From the NCBI GenBank assembly GCA_023053575.1, contig JAKZAP010000007.1:18203304-18267303 (forward strand): a stretch of 64,000 nucleotides of DNA. The letters are read 5' to 3'. This document shows, in pieces, positions 1-13,300 of this stretch; positions within the stretch are counted from its first letter, which is position 1, and every line of letters begins with the position of its first letter. The stretch comes from Branchinecta lynchi. Lineage: Eukaryota > Arthropoda > Branchiopoda > Anostraca > Branchinectidae. Made by a program: the position numbers and the translations under genes. Below the pieces are notes generated by a model, which saw only the letters and a program-made list of their open reading frames with translations, was not told the origin of the DNA and made no database searches.

Positions 1-1870
1 GGAAACTGGACGGTGTTCGCATATGATCCATGATATGCCGTTCTTAATGAAGTTGTGACAAAGGGGTTATTGAGCTGCTACGATTTGGTCCATCGCACTT
101 GTTACTACCTTGCTAATAAAAAAGAGTTTTAAAGGGATGTTGTAACTTGGCAGTGAAAAAGTTCAGAATAAACTGAGCCAAAGGAAAAGATTCAAAGGAG
201 GAATAATAGTTGGCGCCTACAATTTATTCTTAACTTAAATTACTATTACGGCTCAGCACTGTGCATGAATATTTGTTGTTTTGATTTTCATCTTGTTCTT
301 TACTGCTGCAATGTTCAAATAAGTTTATCTCCTGTGTATATTCCTTGGGATTAGTCGGGATGGTTATTTAACTTCAGGTGGTGCAGTTTTTACCAAGTGG
401 ATAAAATGGGTTTAAGACCACCAGCCTAACATGAATATCTGATTTGTGGACAGCCTATGCCAAACACATTTTCATGATTTTAGCGATAATTCACAAAATA
501 GCAGCTACAGTATTAACGGTACTTGCTGCCTATGGCTACACAACAAACAAAAACGAGATTTTCAGGGGGTTCTGTAGATCAGCTGATTTCACGATGTGAT
601 GCGAAGGATAAATATAAGTTCGAATACTTCGGCAGCACTTCCGCTACAACCGTCTTCAGCAAAAAACAAACTAAAGTGCATACTCTTACAAAATAACAAA
701 CGAGTTTTTTTCTTGTATTATGAATGGTCAGATTGGCTTTAAACCTTATATTTGTTTTAAGCTCAAGTGCCATATGGCAATGTTTTCCCATCCGTCTGGT
801 CATCCCGAGTTAGGGTAGGCATACGCATCCAGATGTTTTAGAACGATGAAACCAGACTGATTAAAAAATTGTCACTTCATGAACCTGGCAATCTTAGAAG
901 TAGTGGAGGGAAGGGGAGTCTGGAATGTTGAGGCATGCATAACTTTCGAAAAAATGATCGGATGAATGAAACGTCATAACTGGCAAGTGCATGTATCTAA
1001 GATATTTTATTTAAAGTTGGGACCGGATCCGACTGTTGCGGTAGGAATTGGGGGTACATGAGATATGTTGTGGCAGGCTTAGAGTGTAGGGATCGGGAAG
1101 GATGATACTTGGTAAATGGCAAGAGTAAACGTCTTAGATCTTCTATTCAGAGATCGGACCCAGATCCGGCCACAGTGGGGGATTGACAAGGGGGGGGGGG
1201 GTATCTTGTGGTACGAAGGGTACGTTCATATAGGCAGGGACGATGAAAGTTGTAAGCTGTATTAAAGACCTCAACAGGTTGTCATTTCCCTGAATTCCCT
1301 GATCCGACGATCCAGGACGAGTGGAAGGAGGGGAAACCGTAAATCAAGCATAGCTTTCATACGAGTTACTCGATGTGCATGATACTTGAAAACTAACTGT
1401 AGAACTTACCCCAGATGTAACATATACGAGGTCTGGACTGATCAACATACATTTTCATTTTCCCCATGGGCCCAAGATCAGTTGTACCTAGGGTTTTGCT
1501 CAGAAAAGATTCCAAACCCCTCCTAAAGTGCGCATCTCAACCACACACTCTAACGTAGTTTAGGCAAAACGTCATATTTTGGTGTTCCACAAGGGCCCAC
1601 AATTATTTGTACCACGAGGATCTTTGCCACAATATCAAGTCAACCTGTCGTGTTTTGGTCGTCGCAAGATGAGAAAGAAAGAAAATGTAATTTTAGTATA
1701 CATATATGTAAATATCACTATGGATTTACATAAAAGTAATGGGATTTAATGGAGCCACTTCCATTGCGAAGTGCAAATAACTAATCGATTAGCCTAATAA
1801 CCCCTTCGTCGCAGCTTCAAAGAACGGCATATCATCGACCATTAAGGAAACAGTGCAGTTTCCACATTTT
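1..1870. mobile_element. Terminal-inverted-repeat element cut by the window edge
   Basis: The first 90 bases and the reverse complement of about 1780-1866 match closely: both contain GGAAACTG, then GATATGCCGTTCTT and AAGGGGTTATT, with only small differences. The arms are about 85 bp and may extend left of the window. Inside lies a degenerate family A element (about 763-1650). No transposase frame is visible, so it is non-autonomous or a nested composite. Confidence 0.6.
763..1650 (-). mobile_element. Family A tandem-module element, degenerate copy A1
   Basis: It starts with the family A signature CAAGTGCCATATGGC and contains diverged ATGAAAC modules, a poly-G run at 1190-1201 and the GGGTTTTGCTCAGAAAAG-like inner segment seen in better copies. 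Only part of the canonical hairpin end is kept. Confidence 0.5.
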
Positions 1871-2201
1871 CGTTAAGGATTAAAGTATATCCCGTGACCT
1901 TATTTGTTGCTCTTACACCTCAAGATCCACATCCATACATGGGTCGGGACCCATCAAAATGTATAAAGCCCCAAAAAAATATTATAAGAAAGTCGGCTCT
2001 GAATATAATATATAGATGCAAAGTAAAGCGTTATCAACAGTGTGTCGATTTTGCATTTCAGTATTTGATTACGTTTATTTCTGCCGTGCATCCAGTACAG
2101 TACAACGTTAACGGGCGTGCAATGGAGCGCGTCCGGATTCCAAAGCACAACGAAGCAACACTACAACATTATATTCCAGTCCAACGCTTTTTTCATGTGC
2201 A

Positions 2202-2527
2202 ACACTTTTTTGTGTACAACGGAGCGCGTTCGATTTAGAAGTTTTTTGTACAACGGTAAAATGTAGCATAACGTTTTTCTCCTAAAACGTTTTTTTGAAC
2301 ACAACAGAATTTACAAGAGTAACACTTTTGACGAAGTAAACGTTTTATTACGGTCCAACGTTTTTTTCGCAAAACGTTTTTCTTGCGACAACGGAATTGA
2401 CGAGAACAACACTTTTGACGATAACGTTTTATTACGGTCCAACGTTTTTGGTGACAAATGTTGACAAAACGTTGTACAAAAAAAAACTTCTAAATCGAAC
2501 GCGCACCGTTGTACAAAAAAAAAGTGT
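2202..2527. repeat. Inverted repeat with AACGTTTTT-type inner repeats (family F)
   Basis: Arms at 2202-2256 and 2470-2527 are near-perfect reverse complements of about 55 bp, sharing GCGCGTTCGATTTAGAAG and GTACAACGG. Between them, a unit with TTTTATTACGGTCCAACG and ACAACACTTTTGACG occurs twice. No coding potential is seen. Confidence 0.65.
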
Positions 2528-2689
2528 CACCAACCTGATGACAGTGTAGTGAAACCCGGACCGACAGACGGACCGACAGAAGTTGCGATCCATGCGAAGA
2601 TAAACACAGTGGGATTGTGGCAATTACTATCACTAGTACTTCATACAGCTGGCAACGATGCTGAAGGGGTAGTTTGAAGCGGTTTTAGG

Positions 2690-3345
2690 TGGGGATTCGT
2701 ATCCTTCGGAAGATAAATAAAAAGTTTATTTTATAAATTGACTGTCGTGGGTAATAATACTATAAAGCAACAGAAAAATCCATCGCCTTTAAATGACTCT
2801 CAAAGATTTTGAATAATTGAGCTGATCAGTGTTAAAAATTGCATCAGTAATGCAGTTGGAACTTTTGATCGACTCAGCTTAAACCGCATCTTCGGTAAGG
2901 CTTTTCCAAGGATCAACGAAAAGAACCAAAATGCTATTACTATCCACACAAATTTACAATATCCCGTACCCTTCCGAGGGTAGATAAAAAGTTTAGTTAA
3001 AAATCCACTGTCTTGGTTAAAGAACCAAAATTTGATATTACTATCCTTCGGTCCAGTAATCCACTCCTTGATTCTCTCGGGCCCAAACATGCGGCTATCC
3101 TTACCTCTGTGGATGGCATGGAACCGTGAGCTGTATTCAGCATTTGATGTTGGGTAGATTATTGTTTTTAGTTGTTAATATTTATTGTTAGTTGTTTAGT
3201 ATGGCCCAAGTTGGTCGTTTTATTAGATCAGATAAATAAATAAATAAAATAAAAAATTGCAATATCCCGCATCCTTCAGAATATATAAAAACTTTTCGAC
3301 TGTTCGAAAGAATCGAAAAGAATCGAAATTTGCTATTGCTATCAG
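2690..3345. repeat. Three diverged copies of a roughly 100-bp unit
   Basis: Segments near 2695-2790, 2955-3060 and 3258-3345 share ATATCCCG..CCTTC, GATAAATAAAAAGTTTA-like and GACTGTC/CCACTGTC motifs. They are spaced about 260-300 bp apart. A TAAATAAATAAATAAA run at 3230-3248 resembles a retroposon tail. Confidence 0.35.
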
Positions 3346-3389
3346 TATAAGTGTACACTATCTGTGTCTCGGTCCACCAAATGCGAGCT

Positions 3390-3553
3390 CTACACTGTAA
3401 AAAAAAATCTTGCAGTATTTGCTACTGGGATTAATCTTGTCGTTATTGAGATAAGATTATCCCTAATTCGGTTTAATTTTATCCCAATAGAGATAAGATT
3501 AATCCCAGTAGCAAATACTGCATCCTTATTCGGGGAAACTTTTTACAGTGTAG
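3390..3553. mobile_element. Foldback MITE, family L
   Basis: The ends read CTACACTGTAAAAA and TTTTTACAGTGTAG. Further in, GCAGTATTTGCTACTGGG and its complement lie on both arms, so nearly all of the 164 bp can fold into one hairpin. It has no coding content. Confidence 0.65.
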
Positions 3554-4181
3554 AACAAAGTTTTTGGAACATTTAACGTGCTTTACAGGTACTGAACAGA
3601 GTTTGGGTGGGCTACCCAAGAACTGTCGACTTCTGAAGATCTGGTAGGGGAGAGAAAGGATTTGGGAGTGGAGAGGGTGAGATAATATCATTGAACAGAA
3701 TCGGTGCTTAGGTCCTTCTTTCGTTTTTGCGGTGTTGTAAGGTTAAAACATACAACGCAAGAGTACGCAAGTTCTGGACTTGAAGCACAGCTCGCATTAT
3801 TTACTGTATATGTTCCAATATTCAAAGCTATATGAATGCTGTAAACTAAGCTCTTCCTTAAACAAACTGTTGACTGCTTTCGCTATTTTAAGCATTTTAC
3901 CAGACCCATTGACTTCTAGTATATTACTTAGCAGAATTCAGAAAACCGGTTTCTCGAATCAATAGCGTGACACTCCAAGAATTCTCGGGAGCATAATGCG
4001 CATAGAAACTAGTGAATCGCGACCAGTGCAAAGATTAGTGACGTGTAGTTAGTGGGTTCAGAATGTAACATGAAATTTAGGTCTCCGGGCTTATTGATAA
4101 ATGCTGTTAGAAGCCGGAAGTAGGTTGCATTTGCATTTTAGGTACGACGGGTCCTTTAATACAGACCTTTTTTGTTTGCAG
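3554..4181. other. Sequence before the first visible CTNS exon, nothing recognised
   Basis: All forward frames are interrupted, and no stretch matching the lumenal domain of cystinosin (the expected preceding exon) was found. The last 15 bases form the polypyrimidine acceptor for exon a. Confidence 0.4.
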
Positions 4182-4322
4182 CACAACGGAAGCCTTTGTG
4201 CGAGTCACCGTGATTAGATCCTATGTCATCTGGATTCTGTGTCTTATTGTTGGATGGATATACTTTGCTGCATGGTCTCTCTCATTTTATCCGCAGATAT
4301 TGGAGAACTATCAGAGAAAAAG
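4182..4322 (+). CDS. CTNS: CTNS exon a: helix 1 and first PQ motif
   Basis: The acceptor is TTTGTTTGCAG and the donor AG|GTAAGT. The exon opens with the last base of a split codon, so a coding exon must precede it outside the recognised sequence. It encodes the end of the lumenal domain (VRVTVIRS) and the first helix with the PQ motif (SFYPQ). It ends with two bases of a Ser codon finished by the next exon. Confidence 0.95.
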
Positions 4323-7300
4323 GTAAGTATTTTATTACAAGTCTTCTGTCCTAATCCCTTTTCCCTGACAAATGTCAAGAACACATAATCCAGTCGAACC
4401 TCCGTCTTTAATAATATATTGCAAAAACAATAACCTACAAGCGCAAGGTTCTGCGTAGCTCCTCCTCCGCTTGTTTGCATCGGGTAGGGTATCAGAATAT
4501 ATTCGAATCCGCATGGTCGTACTACAGAGATAGGGAGACGGAGGTTCTTTTGATTATTTGTTCTTGCAAATATGTACGTCGAAGGCTGTACGTTCTGGGC
4601 GCACTGATAAGGATCGGGGACTCTCGTGTACTACTCATCGCCTTTTCGAAAGTGCTGGTATCTGATCACGTTTTGCTGGAACAGCAAGCTTCTGCTTGTG
4701 TTTTTGGGATCCCAAAACGTAAGTGGAGGGATACCTATGACATCGCAAAAGTTGTCCGTCCGTCCGTCCGTCCGTCTGTAAGCACGATAACTCTCGAAGG
4801 GAATGAGATATTTTGACGAAACTTGGTATGAGGATTGTTTGGGTCAAGGGTAAGGTCGAGTTCGTAGATGGGCTCTGTAGCCCTATATTTGGGGCTGGAG
4901 GAGGGGGTTCAGTTTAAGGGACAAACAAAATATTTTTAAACAGCTAATGTGATAGTCGATTATGGGGTAAGAAGACATGCTGAGCACGATGGTGACAATC
5001 ATTTTCTCGCCGGACAAGTAGTTTGTCCGGAATCCGGCAAAAACCGGAAAGTTTGTTAAAAGTAACAGTTTCATTTGAAGTTGATTAAATGTTTGATTTA
5101 GAGGTAAGAAGACATGCTGAGCATGACGGTGAAAATCATTTTGTCGCCGGACAAGCAGTTCGTCCGGAATCCGGCCAAAACTGGAAAGTTGGTTAAAAGT
5201 AACAGTTTCATTTGAAGTTGATTAAATGTTTGATTTATGGGTAAGAAGACATGCTGAACCCGATGGTGAAAACTATTTTCTCGCCGGACAACTAGTTTGC
5301 CTGTAATCCGGCCAAAACCGGAAAATATGTTAAAAGTAAAAGCTTTATCTTAAGTTGATTAGATGATATATTTAGGGGTAAGAAGAGACGCTGAGTCTGT
5401 ATATAATGATCATTTTTACCCGGACATATAATTAGTCCGGAATCCGGTTGTACCCGCATTTTTTTAAGTCAAAATTTTATTTAAAGTTGATTAGATTTCT
5501 TTCTTTATGATAAGGAGATACGCCGGCTTCGTTTCTGATTTTTTCTTTTTTGCTCGACTAGTAGTTCGCTCGGAGTTCAGGCGAAACCGCAAATTTGGCA
5601 GTAGTAAAGCAGGAAGTTTCGGTCAATATCGTCAAAATAGATATGGGTTATAGAGGTATAGATAGGTAGATAGAATATCTGAACTCGGTTTTCTCTGATG
5701 ATTAGCCTGGCGAAGACAAGACCGAATTGTCTGGATCAAATCTTAGATTTTTGGGATCCCATCGACACCTTTGGTCTTGTTATTTCTTGGGGTGGAGTGG
5801 GGGGGGGGTAGTCTTGTAGCCGGCTATAGACTCGAGAGTGAAGAGCAGGATTTTAACAGTGACATTCTACAGAGCCGAAGGTTGGGTCACGTAGATACGT
5901 ATTTCTTCAGCCCAAGTTGACTACGAATCGTGTTTGACACTGCAAAACGGATACGTCAGCTACATTTTATTAGAGTTGTATTTCGGCCCTTCTTGGCAAG
6001 GTCCCCTTAAGGGCTCAAGCTGGAAAATGAGCTTGACAAGTATATAGCTGTTATACTCAGGGGTCTCGCAAGTTCATTTTCGTTGAGGGGGATTGAGACC
6101 CAAAATTTTACCGAATCTCTCAAAAAATTTATCGAATCCTAGAAACTAAGAATTCGAGCTTTAAATTATGGAACAGAAAGCATTAGGCAGGAAGAGTAAT
6201 ATTAAGGAGCAGCATGAAAGAAGGTAAGCCAACTATTAGGTAGCGTTTTGGCGAAGCCCACTTGGAGAATATATTGCCGGGCACGATTGCAATAACAGCT
6301 CCTATCTATTATAGCCAAGAGAAAATTAAATCGAGCGTCGCAGGCGAAGATTTTCAGACTCTAGTTTTTTTTTCCTGTAGGCTAAAATTTAACTGCTTCT
6401 CTTACAAAATCTATGATTTACCGGGGTTAAATACTGAGACTCTAAAAAGTTCCAGAAACCGTATGGAGCGACGTTACGGCATCAGCTCCTACTGTAGTCT
6501 AGTCAATACTACCCATGATCACATAAAGTGAGCGCTGCAGGCGAGATTTTCTTTAAGTTAGCTTTTTCCTGCCAAATCCAACTATTTCAATCCAGATTCT
6601 AGCTTTTAATATTTCGAAATCCTAATCCTAAACTGGCTTAAAACCTCAGTGAAATGACGCGCCCTTCCACAAAATGGAGATTATTACGAAAAGCGCCACA
6701 GCCGGAATTTTCGAAACGTTTATGATTAGATCTTCTTTTTGGGACCCAAAATAAAAGTAAGGACTATCGATGAAATCACAGATCAGTCCTTTTGTCTGCG
6801 ACCAGTGTTTTACTCGACCTCTTCCGAGTTTCGATGTTCGTGGTAACTTTCGAATCCTGGCAAATATACTGAATCCCAATTATTATACCGAATGAGTTTA
6901 AACCGATAGCATGTTCGGGATTGTGGATAACTACCGTATCCTGGTTATTGTGTCGAATTTGTTTTGGTATTGAAAGACTACCGAATAATATTCGTATTCG
7001 TTATAATTTCGTGGAAACTGGAACAAAAGTCGGGATTCGTGGTAACTACCGAATCCTGAAAATTATACCGAATAATTACTTACCAATCGTGATATCGAAC
7101 AATTTTGAACCGGTAGCTTATTCGAGATTCTGTGTGATTACCGAATCTCTATAAATTTACCGAATAGTTACTTACCAAATAATTTCAGTAAATTCTCTCA
7201 CCAAATTCGTGATTACCACCGAATACAGGCAATTATACCAAATCCCGATCATTATACCGAATAGATTTGTACTGGTAGCGTATTTGGGATTCTGTAATAA

Positions 7301-10300
7301 CCACCGAATCACCGTAAATTTACCGAGTAGTTCTGCTGTCGGAAAAAATACTGAACAATTTTAGTAAAGTCCGGCCCAAAACTATTTAAAAACTGTGTAT
7401 TACAAACTATCCTCGATGCACACTCTTAGAAAGCTTCGAAATAGAAATACAGCACGAAAAGATTCAGTAAATAGTTTAAAGTGAGGCCAAATTGCAATGA
7501 AGTCTTCTAAAGTGTTTCTTCAACCTGAGTCTGATCCTCGTCATACTTCTGTATCATAAATGTATTCGACATGTACCTGTCATACAATTGCATACGAACA
7601 TTAAACCATTGAAAGAAATATGATTTAAAACTAGAGGTATTACTTTCACGCAGAGAACTGACCTACGGGGAAATGATGATTGATGAATTTTGTGACAACA
7701 ATCCAGGCAGGATTCGATTTCGGACTGACCGTGGTCGTGTCGTCCAGTACTTGTGCCCTAGAATACAGAGTGCTAGAGCAATTGTTGAAGCTAGATAAAG
7801 CTAGGTAAAGCTAGATAAAGACATAAGAGAAGGAAACAGTAGTCATCTAGTATTTCCTCCTTTTTTTCAGTATTGTCGGACTAAGCTTGGACTTGGTAGT
7901 TTTGAACTTCTGGGGCCACTCTGTTTACGGTCTCTTCAACATTGGCCTGTACTGGATACCCGAAGTCAAGCGAGAATATTTCAATATTCACCCGCTAGGT
8001 GTCCAGCCTGTACAGTTGAATGACTGTATGTTCAGTCTCCACGCCATTATTGCCGCTGCTGTTACATTCTTCCAGTGCTTTATCTATGAGGTAAGGAAGG
8101 GTTTTATTGGGAGTGGGGAAAAGCGGTAACTGGGCGAGAATTGCTCTCAGCGGATTAGTCGCCTAGCCTTAATCCGTGGAAAACCAGCACTTTTAACCTT
8201 AGGACATTTCCAATGAATCTCCCTGTCAGGTTATTCCTGTCGGTAATAGGGCTGAATCAATGTATCTGCCTTGTTTTATTGCCGCGTGAATGGTTGATGG
8301 TGTTTTCAGGGTGGTGAGGGTTTGAGCAATTTTACGATTAGAAACAACAATAATCCGGAAACCTAAATATAAGTATAAAGAACTTTTTGGATCAGAACAG
8401 TTTATATTTTCGACGAATATTGGTACGGGACGAGAACGAGAATTCTTTTTATGGCTGTTTATAAAGTGAAACAATAACAAAAGCGTGGAGCCTATCTATG
8501 TTACAGAATGATGACATGATGGTAATTTTATTTTTCATCCTTCAGAAATAGTATTGGCACGAAGACGGGGTAGTTATAAAGAAAGAGCAAAGGCTGTAAG
8601 TGCAAATGGCACTTGCATTATATCAGATAAGGTTCGCGCTGTCATGGTTGTATGGCTATTCCCATAGCAAACCCCCTCTCCAGTTCCCCCGCAGTATATG
8701 ATAGTCCTGTCCGTCAGGTTCCGCACCGATATCTCCACTGTAATTGTGTCACAAGGTTTCGAAGGCCTTGTGACCCACAATGACCTGTAAATGAACATCA
8801 GCACATGTGACCTCACATAAACTGTTCTCACATTTTTAGGGGGCTAGGAATTCATGAGTAAGCAAAACCTTTGTGGCATAAATGATCATGGGCCCTTGGG
8901 AACATGACAATGTATTGTTTGACCCAAAGTATTTTTATAACCGTTCGGTTAAGATGGACGCTTTAAGGATGCTATATAGGAATCCGTGTGTAAGCAAAAC
9001 GCTTGAGGCACAAATGTTAGTGGACCCTGTGGGATATGAAAATGTACTGTTTGACTCAAAGTATTTTTTTAGCCGTGCGGTGAAGTTGAAGGATGCTAAG
9101 AATTCGTTTGTATGCAAACCCTTTGAGGGAAAATGGATCGTGTGCCCTTGGCGATCATAAAAGTTTACTGTTTGGCTCAAAGTACTCTACGCTATCAGAA
9201 GGGACATGACATGAAGCCATGAAGGGTCCCTGGAAATGTCGTAAATGTCGAAAATATCAATCAGTTTAAAGCAGGTGTGGATCGTCATCTGGCTGAAATT
9301 CAATTTAGTGTACGCAGTGTTCGAGAAATTAATGGAGGCGAAATCCTTTTCTGCAGTTCTATTATTATTATTATTGTTATGACTCCGCCTTTGACACGGC
9401 CTCACTGTTATCACAGAAATGCATCTATTAGTCACATGAGGAGTTAGCAACAACAAGGGTCTTTGCCGACAAACAATCCCGAGGTACTGCATTACGAGTG
9501 ACTTCCTGTTTTGTGACAAATCTCTGTAAACCGTGCCAAGGTATACAATTTTCTCCTTTTACAGCGCAATGGTCAGACCCTGTCGGTGTTTGCCTGGACC
9601 TTCCTAGCCGTGACGATGACCTTCCTGGGCGGTTCACTCATTTGTGTCGTCTTTGGAATAATGTCATGGCTGACACTTCTTTACTTCTGCTCGTATGTCA
9701 AGCTGGCTGTGACTTCTACGAAGTATATACCCCAGGTAGAGTCCGTCTTTCTGTGGTTCGTTGAACCCGATGAAAAATTTATCTCAAAATAGTACTATGA
9801 AGTAGTACGAAAAAGTAGCATGCAGTACTAACTGATACTACTACATGCTTCTACGTCAAGGCTACCGTGTTACTGCGTACTACTATATGCTACTATTAGC
9901 AAGACTGGATGCTACTATGGCAAGACAGGTTGCTACTAGATACTACTACTTAAGATTGGACCAGTCTGAGGCACATTAAATGATAGTATTCTTTGCTATT
10001 ACATAAGGCGTATTCTCGCCGTCCCACAAGGACTCCTCGGGGAATCGAAGAGAACGGCGAGAATAGACGGAGTCAATCCACGCGGACTCCGCCTAGGAAA
10101 ACAACGAGAATACGGGGATGCTTACAAAATGGATTTTGTTCGAAATTAATTTGGATCCACTTTACTTTTGGTTTCGTTTATTCTGATTGTTTTTAATTAA
10201 TTTTACGTTGCACCTACACCAGCAAAAATTGATTCCCGTCCGAATATGAAAGGGAGTCCTTTCTGAAGATGGTGATGATAATTGGAGCATTCCCTGTCCA

Positions 10301-13300
10301 TGGGGACTGGCGAGAATACGGGGAGTGAGTCCCCGGGACAAACAAAAACGTGGGGACTCTTCAAGTAGAGTCCTCGTGGAACGGCGAGAATGCGCCTATT
10401 CGTACTACTACCATACTACTACGCAGGCTACAAATTTTTCATCGGGAATTCAGCTCTTTGCCTGTAAAACAGTTGGTTTTACGCCATGGTGCTAGGGAAT
10501 TACTGTTATAGCTTCTGCCTAGACCGTTGCCGTCCAACTCAGTGGCCTGAAAAGAAGGGCTCTTAGTTACTTAGTTAACTATTAGTTACTATTTTCGTCC
10601 CAACCCCATGAGAAATTACTACTCTGGTCGCTCCAACCTTCTCGAAAAAGTAACTATTTGCCTATCAAGATCGGGAGCGTAGTTAGCCTGGTAACTACGA
10701 TCTGTGTGTGCTGATTGGCCGGGTCAGCCCGCGGCACGATATTTCGCCGAAAATTGAAAGATTCGTTCCAGCCTCGCGCCAAGAAGCCAGTGTTTGTGAC
10801 GCCGTACGTGGTAAACTATGGTAAGTAGGGTGGAACCCGCTCTACAGGTGTTTTTCGGTGGATGACATTTTGCATACTTGGAGCCTGCTTTTTTCGCACA
10901 CTCTTTAACGTAACCGAAAAGGAAAATTTAGAGAAGTTGCATAATCTTTTCGGAGGGGAATTCTAGAATCTAGATCATTCTTTCCTGCAACCGATCCGAG
11001 CCGTAAATAAATGTTTTACTAATATGATACAGTAGCATATTGTTAATGTTTATGGTGCCTGGAGATATGTAGGATGAATGTAAAACAAGAAAGTAACTAA
11101 CAGGCGAAAAAGTACATCACAAACTATCTAGATGACAACGTAAGGCTGTAAATGATTAATGGGGTCCCTACCCAAACAATTAAAAGAAGAAAGAAACGAA
11201 CACCCTGGGTAAAATTATTGTTGTTTAAAAAGGGGAAGAGATTGTGGCATAGGGAAATTAGCGTCGATTTTGTAAAATAAACCAAGTTTCTTCCCAAGCT
11301 TGGGTCTTTGACTTTTAAGTTAATATAATACTGTCGCCTAGGTCTGTTCTTACCTTGGGGTTGTTCAGACCTCTGCGCCAGCTCTTTCAGAGGACTTGGG
11401 ATGTAATCTGTTGTGATTTCGAGAACGTTGTGCATTAAATGTTATGCAGATCACGCATTGCCAGGAAGGGCCGAAAAAGCATCTGCTGATTTTTCCGTAT
11501 CATGACGACACAAACAGTCAGCAAATGTTTTTTCTCGGCGGTATTTCGGTTCTTCTTGTATTCATAACGTTTGAGTAATATAACAGCCAACGTTTTGAGT
11601 GTTATTGGTTAATTCGGCTCTTCCTGGCGATGCATGTTATGCATAACCTTTCCAAAATCGTAAGAAATTACATCCCAAGTGTTGTCTGTTAAAAACTACG
11701 CATCCTTGTGTTGTATGCTATGATACTTTATACAGTGCTGAGATCTGGCTCTTAGGCTCCGTTAGCTGGCAGTTTCCCTGTCGTCGAGCATGACTGGACG
11801 AAGATTAACGCACATAAGGAAGAACGTTGTTCTACATCTGGCTTATTCGTTCTTCGGTAGTAGAAATAACAAAAAACACGCAATATTTCAAAGTATAATT
11901 AATATACAAATTTATTTCCGCTTTAAAAGAGATACATACAACACCTTGGACCTATTTTGGACGGACAACAAACTGCATCAATACATATAGGCGATAATTT
12001 TAAGTGTATTTTCAGGCCTATATGAACTTCAAACGTAAATCCACCGAAGGATGGTCAATTGGAAACGTTCTTCTGGATCTCACTGGAGGCCTGCTCAGTG
12101 TTTTCCAAATGTTTCTAGTCTCCTATAATAATGGTAAGAAACATTTCAGACCGTATGTTAACTTGGAAGTCCAGAGGCATCGACGGCGTAGAATTTACCG
12201 TAAATCAATGTCCACGCGTGTAGACGTCGCGTAATCGGTTCGTTTGTCCGTCGACTTCGGAAGACAGCTGGTTTCTGTAGGCTGGCTTGTGCCGTCGTTA
12301 GGCGATACATAAGAAGTATAAAGATGACACTTCTTCTTTTTGGGATCCCAAAACGTAAGTGGCGGGATACCTATGACATCGCAAAAGTTGTCCGTCCGTC
12401 CGACTGTCCGTCTGTGCGCACTATAACTCTCGAAGGGAATGAGATATTTTGATGAAACTTGGTGTGAGGATTCTTTGGGTCAAGAGTAAGGTTGAGTTCG
12501 TAGATGGGCTCTGTAGCCCTAAATTTAGGAGTAGGGGAGGGGGTTTAAATTAAGGGGCAAATGAAATATTTTTAAACAGATAATGTGATAGTCGATTATG
12601 GGGTAAGAAGACATGTTGAACACGATGGTGAAAACCATTTTAGTAGTTCGCCCGGAATCCGGCCAAAACCGGAAATTTTGTTAGAATTAAAAGTTTTGTT
12701 TGAAGTTGATTAGATGTTCGATTTAGGGGTAGGAGGAAATTTGAACACGATGGTGGAAACCATTTTCTCGCCGGACAAATAGTTCGCCCGGATTCCGGCC
12801 AAAACCGGAAAGTTTGTTAAAAGTAAAAGTTTTATTTGGAGTTGATTAGATGTTCGATTTAGGGGTAAGAAGACATGCTGAACAATTATGAGAAAACAGT
12901 TTTCAACCCGGCAAGTAGTTCGCCCGGAATCCGGCCAAAAACGGAAAAAGTTATAGTTTTATGTGTAGTTGATTAGATATCCGATTTAGGGGTAAGAAGA
13001 GATGCTGAATCCGTGTATGAATAATCATTTTTCACCCGGACATATAGGAGCCGGAAAGTTTGTTATAAGTTACATTTTTATTTGAAGTTGATTAGATGTT
13101 CAATATTGGGGAAAACAGATACGCGGAGTTCGTTTTTGAGCTTTCTTTTTCCGCCGGACAAGTAGTTTCGGAATTCGGCCGAAACCGGGAAATTGGCAGA
13201 AGTGGCAGGAAGTTTTCGTCAAAACAGATATGACTTATAGGGGTAAACATGCATGCTGGATCCATCTCTGAACCTGGTTTTCTCAGATGATGAGCTATTT

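Noticed and set aside
1..4181. Upstream CTNS exons for signal peptide and lumenal domain
   Set aside because: I looked for in-phase exons with cystinosin-like sequence and splice sites and found none; they are probably left of the window.
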